From: CAYGZM01 sp964354365
Lineage (GTDB): Bacteria > Planctomycetota > Phycisphaerae > Sedimentisphaerales > Anaerobacaceae
NCBI GenBank assembly: GCA_964354365.1
Contig: CAYGZM010000104.1
Coordinates: 1 to 13,312 of the forward strand
Direction of reading: 5' to 3'
DNA length: 13,312 nucleotides
A program made the position numbers and the translations under genes. Each line of letters begins with the position of its first letter. Positions within the stretch are counted from its first letter, which is position 1. Below are positions 6,444-12,506 of the stretch, one piece after another. The notes beneath the pieces are model-generated. The model was not told where the DNA came from. It was given only the letters and a program-made list of their open reading frames with translations, and made no database searches.

Positions 6444-8147
6444 ATGAGCATAATAAGCTTGCTGAATCAAATCAAAGAGGGGGACATTGTGCTTCCAGCT
6501 ATCCAGAGAAGGTTTCTCTGGCCTGAAGACAAAGTAGAAATGCTCTTAGACTCAATAATGCAAGGATATCCAATCGGCATAACCTTGTTGTGGGAAACAT
6601 ACGAGGATATTCAGTACAGAGACTTTGAAAGGAACTACAAAGAAGCTAACAAGTACTCTTTCAATGATAACAGTCAAAGAAGAAAGCTCAAGGTGGTTTT
6701 GGATGGTCAACAACGCCTTCAGTCACTGTATATAGCCCTGTACGGGACATACGAAGGCCAATATCTCTACTTTGATATACTTAGTGGGCATGACAACGAA
6801 GATACGGATAACGAGAAGTATTCGTTCATATTTCTGAAGCCTGATGAGGCGCAAAAGAAGGACAAAGAAGCTATCGAGAAATTTGTGGAATCGGGGCAAG
6901 ACCATGGAGATCCCACCGAACTATCTTATTGGATCAAAGCTCAAGACCTTTTTTCCATGACTCAGCAGGACAGGCGTAGACTTCGCAGGGAGGTCTGTGA
7001 AAAACTCAAGCTGGCAAATGAAACTGAAGGATTAATCGAGACCAACCTCGCAAGATTTGATGAAGCCCTTACTAAAGACAGTAATATTCTGAAGACCTCC
7101 ATTGTTGATCAGGATTTGCCGAGTGAAAGCCCCTCTCGCAAATCTGAATCAGACGTGTTAGAGATTTTTGTTCGCATTAATAGACAGGGAACTCCTCTTG
7201 GTCGATCAGATCTCATCTTTAGCATGATCAAGCTGAACTGGAAGGATTCAGCAGAGACCCTACCCGGGTTTGTTGATAAAATAAACAAGGGTAATTCATT
7301 TGGCTTGGACATTGATTTCATTATAAGGTGTCTGTATGCAGTGTCAGATCTGGGGACCAAATTCGACATCGACGTCCTCCGCAATAAGAGAAACATGACT
7401 AAGATTAAGAACAACTTCCCGGAATGTGCGCAGGCCATTGAGTCTGTGATTGACTTTGTGCAGCAGGAGTGCTGGTGTTCAAGCACGAAGGCTTTGTCCG
7501 GGGCAAACACACTCGTTCCCTTTGTGTATTACCTTTTCCACGCACCACATCATCAAGTACCGAACAGTGAGGTGTCCAAAGCAAGAAAAGCTCTCTATGT
7601 ATTCGGCTTCACAGGCCCTTTCTCGCGATACGGCGACAGCAGAGTGGCGAAGTTCATCCGACAAGAGCTTCGGCCATTAGCAGAAAACAACAACCTTGTC
7701 TTTCCATTGGACCGAGCACTTTGGTGGTCTGCCTACTGGAGCGACACGTGGGAATTCGGGGAGACTCTACTACAAAGGAATCCCAGGCTGGCTCTTCAGG
7801 TTGTACAGCGAGAGTCAGGTGCTAAGACTCAATACAAGCCCAATTCGAACGAAATAGACCACATCTTTCCAAGATCAGTTCTGCGGACCAAAGGATATGA
7901 CGAAGCACAAATAAATCATTTCGCCAATTATTGGCTGCTGAGCAAAGGCAAGAATCAAAACAAGAGCAACAAGCATCCCAAGAAGTTTTTCCAGGATGTG
8001 TCCGACTCGGAGCTCAGCCGAGCGCTCATCGGACGCGAAATGCTAGATTACCGCAAATATGAGAGTTTTCTCAAAGTGAGGGCCAAGAAAATCCATGATC
8101 ATGTAAGGAATGTGCTAGGGTTCACGGAGACAAAGTTCGGGACCTGA
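6444..8147 (+). CDS. DUF262-DUF1524 protein, GmrSD-like type IV restriction nuclease
   Basis: A 567-residue cytoplasmic protein without a signal peptide; ATG 6444 follows GAGGAG by seven bases. The N-terminal DUF262 domain shows IQRRFLWPEDKVEMLLDSIM and the nucleotide-site motif DGQQR at residues 87-91. The C-terminal DUF1524 HNH-type domain shows EIDHIFP with His473, then NYWLLSKGKNQNKSNK at 495-510, supplying the distal Asn/Lys. The family (GmrSD, BrxU and SspE are relatives with this pair of domains) cuts modified phage DNA with NTP-dependent control; single-chain fusions are common. Both active motifs look intact. GC is low (28 of 60 bases at 6481-6540 against 43 of 60 at 3241-3300 in the GH116 gene), which suggests acquisition by transfer. 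No partner defence gene or modification enzyme is adjacent within the window, so it appears to be a solitary module. The modification it recognises cannot be told from sequence. Confidence 0.92.
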   Translation: MSIISLLNQIKEGDIVLPAIQRRFLWPEDKVEMLLDSIMQGYPIGITLLWETYEDIQYRDFERNYKEANKYSFNDNSQRRKLKVVLDGQQRLQSLYIALYGTYEGQYLYFDILSGHDNEDTDNEKYSFIFLKPDEAQKKDKEAIEKFVESGQDHGDPTELSYWIKAQDLFSMTQQDRRRLRREVCEKLKLANETEGLIETNLARFDEALTKDSNILKTSIVDQDLPSESPSRKSESDVLEIFVRINRQGTPLGRSDLIFSMIKLNWKDSAETLPGFVDKINKGNSFGLDIDFIIRCLYAVSDLGTKFDIDVLRNKRNMTKIKNNFPECAQAIESVIDFVQQECWCSSTKALSGANTLVPFVYYLFHAPHHQVPNSEVSKARKALYVFGFTGPFSRYGDSRVAKFIRQELRPLAENNNLVFPLDRALWWSAYWSDTWEFGETLLQRNPRLALQVVQRESGAKTQYKPNSNEIDHIFPRSVLRTKGYDEAQINHFANYWLLSKGKNQNKSNKHPKKFFQDVSDSELSRALIGREMLDYRKYESFLKVRAKKIHDHVRNVLGFTETKFGT

Positions 8148-8163
8148 TCCATCAGTTGTGTAG

Positions 8164-8181
8164 GGTGCGATACTTCGCACC
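8164..8181 (+). terminator. Hairpin just after the DUF262 gene, terminator-like or REP-like
   Basis: GGTGCGA-tact-TCGCACC is a perfect 7-bp stem 17 bp past the stop codon. No real T tract follows (ACTTCTTGCC), so it is weak as an intrinsic terminator. The TAGGGTGCG...CGCACC pattern resembles short dispersed palindromes seen in many bacterial genomes. Confidence 0.4.
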
Positions 8182-8199
8182 ACTTCTTGCCCCGCGTGG

Positions 8200-9000
8200 A
8201 CGAAGCCCGCGATTCGCCTTCCTGATCTCCTGGCCCCCGGATCCCAACCTCATGTTCTCCTGATACCCTTTTTTCTCTCTGTGCCCTCTGCGGCCACTTC
8301 GTACTACAATCCTTCAGGATGTCGTTTTTCATGCGTTATTTTCATGCCGCCAGATCCGTAAGTCCTTCTATGTCAAAGACTAAAGCCCATATTGACGACC
8401 AGGCGAACTTTCGCGATGGTGACCACCTATCTGGCTTCGGCTGGGGGGTGTTTGAAAAGATCAAACAGCCTCGCCGAAGGCGATTCCTTTTGTTTTTGTC
8501 CATAATCCATCATATAGAATCCAAACAATCCCATCCTTTTTTGGTTGCGGCTGAGGGCCAAAGGCCCGAAGCCGCGCTGGGTCAATTCGTGTGAATTCGT
8601 GGTTAATAATTAGCGACAATCCGCGTCATTCGCGATTCCCTTCGTGTCAACCTCGGCCTCTGCGGTTATTGCGGATTTTCCTTGACGGCCAAGCTCCAGT
8701 GGAGTATAATACATATCAAACTAACAGAATCAGAATAGTGAATGGTCTGTACTATCCGTGTTAATCGGCGTCTAAAAAATGAAATCGGTCACTTTGAGTC
8801 TATTATTACTTCATCCCTTCGTGTCTCGGTGGCTTTGTGGCTCTGGGTCAATTATGCAAAACAAAGCCAATGTCAAAATGGGTAAAATGACCATAAGTAT
8901 AGCAACACTAAAGGCTTATGCCAATGAACAACGAACAATTAACAACGAACGTTATTCAAAACAAACCCAATCAAAGCCAATTTCAAACGCAGAAAAGCAG
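8200..9000. repeat. Gene-free region of decayed interspersed repeats
   Basis: About 800 bp without a convincing gene. The words ATTCGTG, CTTCGTG and ATTCGCG recur in different settings (for example 8586-8602, 8630-8647 and 8819-8830), as in repeat families of the form AATTCGTGTGAATTCGTGG found in many genomes. From about 8850 to 9000 the sequence is built from near-repeats of CAAAACAAAGCCAA and AACAACGAAC. I recall similar stretches scattered through Phycisphaerae genomes, giving meaningless predicted peptides of the NKPN/KQTQ kind. TCGCC-gaa-GGCGA (8471-8483) followed by TTCCTTTTGTTTTT resembles a plus-strand terminator. The short reading frames here (8319-8594, 8779-9108, 8918-9184) have no domain, signal or good start, and I treat them as non-coding. 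Confidence 0.5.
8547..8575 (+). repeat. Strong hairpin with tandem G-A mismatches
   Basis: GCGGCT (8547-8552) pairs with AGCCGC (8570-8575) and GGGCC (8555-8559) with GGCCC (8563-8567), around an AAA loop. The two stems are separated by GA opposite GA, the arrangement of tandem sheared G-A pairs common in structured RNA. It sits inside the decayed repeat region, so it may belong to a repeat family and not to an active transcript. Confidence 0.45.
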
Positions 9001-9043
9001 TCCAGTGGTGCTACGTGCGGGGTCGCAGTGGCAGATGGAGGAA

Positions 9044-9139
9044 CACGGGCTGGAAGCCCGTGCTACGTACAACACGGGCAAGCCTGTCCCGAGCGAAGCA
9101 TGCCCTGAGCCGAGTCGAAGGGTCGAGGGAATGCCCGTG
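9044..9139. repeat. Nested palindromic (REP/MITE-like) repeat cluster
   Basis: CACGGGC-tggaa-GCCCGTG (9044-9062) is a perfect 7-bp hairpin. Next to it CACGGGCA (9073-9080) pairs with TGCCCGTG (9132-9139) across a core with TCCC/GGGA and the words GAGCGAAGC and GAGTCGAAGGGTCGA. The latter resemble the dispersed CTGAGC..AGTCGAAGG repeats seen in many bacteria. GTGCTACGT occurs at 9008-9016 and 9060-9068. No transposase is nearby; the cluster is non-autonomous at best. Confidence 0.5.
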
Positions 9140-9180
9140 CCAAGATGCCCGTTTTGCAGGGGTGTGGGGGGCGTTTTTGC

Positions 9181-9209
9181 TTGAATCGAGGGGCAATGTC
9201 TGTTATACT
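9181..9209 (+). promoter_or_regulatory. Sigma70-like promoter for the dockerin-tailed protein gene
   Basis: TTGAAT (9181-9186) and TATACT (9204-9209) have the ideal 17-bp spacing, and the -10 matches at five of six positions. A start near 9216 gives a leader of about 100 nt to the ATG at 9320. It is the best promoter match in the window. Confidence 0.6.
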
Positions 9210-9232
9210 AAAGGCCATTGAAAAGCCGTTTG

Positions 9233-9283
9233 TTGTGACAGGTAGGCCTAACCTGCAATTTTGCAGAGGCTTTTGTGACAGGT
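9233..9283 (+). promoter_or_regulatory. Leader element: duplicated 11-mer flanking a hairpin
   Basis: TTGTGACAGGT occurs at 9233-9243 and again at 9273-9283, exactly 40 bp apart. Between them GCCT (9246-9249), CTGCA (9253-9257), TGCAG (9262-9266) and AGGC (9267-9270) fold into a bulged hairpin followed by TTTT (9271-9274), terminator-like for the plus strand. It could be a paired binding site, an attenuator, or a small insertion with a duplicated target. Confidence 0.4.
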
Positions 9284-9319
9284 GCGAAAGGAGGAGTGGC
9301 GCAAGCCATTCTAACGATT

Positions 9320-10918
9320 ATGAGAAGGGTGTTGAGCATTGTTGGTGTTGGTCTCTTGGTGTTGGGCGCCAGCGCCGCTGCGGACGCGGGCGTGTGGAGG
9401 TGGAATGACGGCTTTATCGCGGCGTTTGTGGATGCGGAGGGCATCAATCTTCATCCCGGTTCGGCGGAGGCGGGCGAAAAATTCGACGGGCAGATGACGG
9501 GGACCCGTGACGTGGGGGGGCCGGGCGTCGATGTCTATTATGATTTGGTTGATGCGGTCGGCAATCCTGCCGATAATTCGGTGGCGGGGCTGGAGGTCTG
9601 GAAGCCCGACGGCGCCGACTGGCTGGGGCAGGGTCCGACGAGCGGGCTGGGACTTGTCACGCAGTGGGGCAGGCCCTTGCACATGAACGCGACGGGGTAC
9701 GAGTCGTGCGAAATACCGCTATGGTACAGGAGCGGGGCCGGCGCGATTGACGTGCGTGCATTCTGTATAACGGGCACGGCGGCCGGCTGGACGGAGACGC
9801 AGATGAATTCTCCGAAGGTGACGCTCAATAAGGGCGAAGCGGTCAAGCTAATGGTGGACCTCACTGGGGCGCCGGATATTACGCGGATGGTGAAAGTTGG
9901 CGTTGTGGTGGAGGCGCACGACGGCGTTATGGAGGGCGAGAAGGTTACGCTGCACATAGGCTCGATTCCCGTCGAAACGGTGCGAATGGTAAACTACGGT
10001 CCGAACAGCGCTTACAGATGGCTGGACGTAGCCGAGCAGGCGTACAGCACGGCCTATCAGAACAGCTATTCTTATGACGACGCCAACGTGGTGGTTACGT
10101 ACAACACGGTGGGCCAGCAGCTCAGGGGTACGCTGACAGCGATGCATCTGAAGCCCAACTTCGCGTACCAGTTCAAGCTGGTGGGCGAGCAGACCCATCG
10201 GTTTGGCGATACGAACTACGGCTGCAACGAGCTGATCGGGCTGAACGGGCGCTGGTGGGAACAGGAGTGGATGGGCAGGGCGTGGAGCACGGGATGGAAT
10301 CTAAACGATAAGGGAGAAGGCTCATCGCCGAATCCAAACGACATCGTCTATTACGCAAGGCGCGACGTGGCCGACCCGGTCGGGGGCAGTCCGACGGGTC
10401 TTAGGTACCTGTATAGCGGCTACCGTGTGTTCAGGTACTTCATCACGGACCAGAACGGTGACGCGACGCTCGATTACACGGTTGACAACTGCTATCACGT
10501 GCTGTGGAAGACATCGCAGCGCAGCCCCGGCTCAGACGACGGGCCGGTTGCCTCGCACACGTTCGACGTTGATCCTTCGATCCACAGCCAGTACGATACG
10601 AATTACGGAGAAAAAACGGTTGCCGTCTTCGGCGAATGGGAGCGCCTGCCGAAGGACGGGGTCGGGCTGCTGCCGGGGGACTATAAGTGCGACATGCTGC
10701 TGACCGAAGAATCATTTCACGGCAGCGGGCTGCAGGGCTTCTGGGCGCACGCGATGAAAGGCCGGGCGCAGTTCACGATTCTTCCTGAAAGAGAGTGCAG
10801 CGCGCCGATCAAGGGCGACCTGAACAACGACTGCAAGGTGGATATGAGAGACGTTGCGGAGCTCGGCAACGTGTGGCTGCAGTGCAACCTGGATCCGCCG
10901 GAAGCGTGCTGGGAATAA
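9320..10918 (+). CDS. Secreted protein of unknown function with C-terminal dockerin-like repeat
   Basis: A 532-residue exported protein if started at ATG 9320, which gives a compact signal peptide (MRRVLSIVGVGLLVLGASAA, cleavage near ADA/GVW). Alternative in-frame starts are GTG 9275 (with AGAGG five bases upstream) and GTG 9296 (abutting AAGGAGGA); the strong ribosome site is oddly far (about 25 bases) from ATG 9320. Residues about 25-230 look like beta-sandwich material. Residues about 255-480 (VVVTYNTVGQQLRGTLTAMH, NCYHVLWK, MLLTEESFHG) form a second all-beta domain that I have seen in planctomycete and methanogen proteins but cannot name. Residues about 499-525 carry one dockerin-type calcium loop, D-x-N-x-D-x3-D-x2-D in GDLNNDCKVDMRDVAELGNV. 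Canonical dockerins have two such loops. In Phycisphaerae this tail is common on secreted proteins and probably serves attachment or sorting; no cohesin is present in the window. The function of the body is unknown. Confidence 0.88.
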   Translation: MRRVLSIVGVGLLVLGASAAADAGVWRWNDGFIAAFVDAEGINLHPGSAEAGEKFDGQMTGTRDVGGPGVDVYYDLVDAVGNPADNSVAGLEVWKPDGADWLGQGPTSGLGLVTQWGRPLHMNATGYESCEIPLWYRSGAGAIDVRAFCITGTAAGWTETQMNSPKVTLNKGEAVKLMVDLTGAPDITRMVKVGVVVEAHDGVMEGEKVTLHIGSIPVETVRMVNYGPNSAYRWLDVAEQAYSTAYQNSYSYDDANVVVTYNTVGQQLRGTLTAMHLKPNFAYQFKLVGEQTHRFGDTNYGCNELIGLNGRWWEQEWMGRAWSTGWNLNDKGEGSSPNPNDIVYYARRDVADPVGGSPTGLRYLYSGYRVFRYFITDQNGDATLDYTVDNCYHVLWKTSQRSPGSDDGPVASHTFDVDPSIHSQYDTNYGEKTVAVFGEWERLPKDGVGLLPGDYKCDMLLTEESFHGSGLQGFWAHAMKGRAQFTILPERECSAPIKGDLNNDCKVDMRDVAELGNVWLQCNLDPPEACWE

Positions 10919-11006
10919 GTTCGCGCGACCACCTCATTTTTACATTCCACGTACATAAGCGGTTCTTCCGAATAATGGATAGGTGTACTTCTGGACTCGG
11001 AAGAGC

Positions 11007-11089
11007 GAGAAAAATCGTTCGGGGCCCCAGAGGTCCAAATTACCCCCCTGGTTGCCCTAATTTGGCCCTCTGCCCAAACGATTTTTCTC
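11007..11089. repeat. Very long imperfect hairpin (about 30 bp stem)
   Basis: GAGAAAAATCGTT (11007-11019) pairs with AACGATTTTTCTC (11077-11089), GGG with CCC, CAGAGG (11028-11033) with CCTCTG, and CCAAATTA (11035-11042) with TAATTTGG (11058-11065). The loop is 15 nt (11043-11057). The only defects are two mismatches and a 4-nt bulge. The outer A and T tracts would let it end transcription on either strand, so it may be the terminator of the gene ending at 10918. Its length also fits a miniature palindromic element. TCTGGA (10990-10995) and TCCAGA (11090-11095) add an outer inverted pair. Confidence 0.6.
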
Positions 11090-11387
11090 TCCAGACGACT
11101 CCAAGGCCCTGACCTGCAACGGCCACCTACTCATTAACCGGATGAAGCACATAAGCGTTGTTCCTTATGCCGCCACATTGCCGGAAGGGGCAGTGCGTCC
11201 GCGGCGGATTTCAAGAGCTTCGCACGCAGGCGATTGGCCGCCGAGCTTGTCATTCGGCCAAGCACTCTGCTCGACTGTTACGGCAGCAATAATCGGCTTG
11301 ACGACTTCGGGGGTTTCGGCTATTCTTGGTGTCGGATTTTGCCGGCGTGAGTATGAGCGGCTTATTTGAGAAATCCGGATTGAAAGT
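11090..11387. other. Gene-free gap
   Basis: I see no supported gene. A 75-residue plus-strand frame (11142-11369) has no ribosome site, signal or recognisable domain. TTGGCCG (11234-11240) and CGGCCAA (11255-11261) form a perfect 7-bp hairpin with a 14-nt loop. No clear promoter for the DUF1080 gene is visible. Confidence 0.4.
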
Positions 11388-11500
11388 GGTGCTGTTCGCT
11401 CAACAGCCGGCTAAGGGTTGTGGATTCCTGCCTTCGCAGGAATGACAACTGGCGACGGTCGCAGGAATGACAACTAACAAGATCAACGTTGACGGGCTAA
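11388..11500 (+). repeat. Copy A of an 88-nt two-hairpin element, upstream of the DUF1080 gene
   Basis: This copy matches 12395-12482 at 82 of 88 positions once a 25-nt internal duplication is removed (a 17-nt unit at 11434-11450 repeats at 11459-11475). Hairpin I is GCTGTT-cgctc-AACAGC (11391-11407). Hairpin II (11417-11449) has GTTGT and TTCCTGC pairing with GCAGGAA and ACAAC around a CTTC loop. TCAACGTTGA, a perfect palindrome, follows. The hairpin II core resembles the dispersed GATTCCTGCCTTCGCAGGAATGAC-type repeats of many bacteria. The copy ends 48 bp before the start codon of the next gene. Confidence 0.75.
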
Positions 11501-11548
11501 GAGGCTGTTTTTGGAAGTTTGGTAGTCAAGGTTATCAAGGAGCCGATT

Positions 11549-12370
11549 ATGAAAGTCAGATCAAGAGTGATGAAGAATGTCGGGTGGTTTGTTTTGGCAG
11601 CATTGTGCGTAAGCGTCAGTGTTTATGCGGCGAAGGAAGTGACGAAATATGACCCGCATGACGAAACGCGGCCGCAGCCGGCGGTGGCGACCCCGGGCGA
11701 GAAGGCGGGCGATGCGCCTTCGGATGCGATCATTCTCTTTGACGGCAAGGGCACGCCGGGACTGGTCAGCGACAAAGGCGGCGACGTGCCGTGGAAGATA
11801 GATAAAGAAAACGGGTATATGGAGATCGGGAAGAAAGAGCAAGGCGGCGGGATTCACACGAAGGAGTCGTTCGGCAACTGCCAGGTGCACGTCGAGTGGG
11901 CCTCGCCGAGTCCGCCCGCGGGCAGCAGTCAGAACCGGGGCAACAGCGGCGTATATCTTATGGGCAGGTACGAGGTGCAGGTGCTCGATTCGTGGACGGG
12001 CAATAACTACGAGGACAACAAGACCTACGCGGACGGGCAGGCGGCGTCTATCTACGGGCAGCATCCGCCGATGGTCAACGCCAGCCGAAAGCCGGGCGAG
12101 TGGCAGAGCTACGATATTATTTTCCTTCGGCCCATATTCGATGGGGACGGCAAGGTCGTTCGCAAGGCGCGAATTACGGTTCTGTACAACGGGGTGGCGG
12201 TGCATAACAACCTGGAGATCGAGGGGGCCACGGCGCACAAGGTAAAGGCAAAGTACAGCCCTCACCCGGATGAAATGCCCATCAGTTTTCAGGACCACAG
12301 CCATCCGGTTCGCTACCGCAACATGTGGGTCCGCAGGCTGCCTGAAGAGCCGTATCTGATTAAAGACTAA
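11549..12370 (+). CDS. Secreted DUF1080 protein (3-keto-disaccharide hydrolase family)
   Basis: A 273-residue exported protein started at ATG 11549, behind AAGGAG with a six-base spacer; a TTG at 11519 only extends the frame upstream of that ribosome site. The signal peptide covers about residues 1-27 (KNVGWFVLAALCVSVSVYAA). The DUF1080 domain (concanavalin-like sandwich) spans about 59-268: AIILFDGKG near the start, GNSGVYLMGRYEVQVLDSW near 130-148, the IYGQHPPMVNASRKPGEWQS segment, and the closing FQDHSHPVRYRNMWVRRL with Asp249-His250. Members characterised so far hydrolyse 3-keto-glycosides made by periplasmic oxidoreductases, and the family is strongly expanded in Planctomycetota. No oxidoreductase is seen in the window. 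Its 5' leader carries copy A of the two-hairpin element, shared with the beta-propeller gene downstream, so the two may share regulation. Family certain, substrate unknown. Confidence 0.94.
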   Translation: MKVRSRVMKNVGWFVLAALCVSVSVYAAKEVTKYDPHDETRPQPAVATPGEKAGDAPSDAIILFDGKGTPGLVSDKGGDVPWKIDKENGYMEIGKKEQGGGIHTKESFGNCQVHVEWASPSPPAGSSQNRGNSGVYLMGRYEVQVLDSWTGNNYEDNKTYADGQAASIYGQHPPMVNASRKPGEWQSYDIIFLRPIFDGDGKVVRKARITVLYNGVAVHNNLEIEGATAHKVKAKYSPHPDEMPISFQDHSHPVRYRNMWVRRLPEEPYLIKD

Positions 12371-12394
12371 TAGCCACTCACAGTTGAATTTGTG

Positions 12395-12482
12395 GGTGCT
12401 GCTCGCTCAGCAGTCGGCTAAGGGTTGTGGATTTCTGCTTTCGCAGGAATGACAACTAACAAGATCAACGTTGACAGGCTAA
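12395..12482 (+). repeat. Copy B of the two-hairpin element, upstream of the beta-propeller gene
   Basis: The element is 88 nt and lacks the internal duplication of copy A. Hairpin I is GCTGCT-cgctc-AGCAGT (12398-12414) and hairpin II spans 12424-12456. The six differences from copy A are all transitions. Two of them turn a T-A pair into C-G. Two others turn G-C or C-G pairs into G-T or T-G wobbles. One is in the loop of hairpin II and one is in unpaired sequence. It begins 25 bp after the DUF1080 stop and ends 24 bp before the next start codon. Confidence 0.75.
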
Positions 12483-12506
12483 TAGTGTTTTGTCAAATGC
12501 GATTCT

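Noticed and set aside
8319..8594. 91-codon plus-strand reading frame
   Set aside because: No domain, no ribosome site, composed of repeat words, and it contains the GC-rich hairpin near its end.
9044..9139. CRISPR-like array
   Set aside because: The repeated words are unevenly spaced and form nested palindromes, with no regular repeat-spacer pattern.
8779..9184. Overlapping reading frames rich in Asn, Gln and Lys
   Set aside because: These peptides come from nucleotide repeats of the NKPN/KQTQ type that turn up as spurious proteins in related genomes.
11142..11369. 75-codon plus-strand reading frame
   Set aside because: No ribosome site, family resemblance or coherent signal peptide; it lies in a gap with hairpins.
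11388..12482. Composite transposon carrying the DUF1080 gene between direct repeats
   Set aside because: The repeats are 88-nt hairpin elements with no terminal inverted ends, transposase or target duplication, so a shared leader or REP-like family is simpler.
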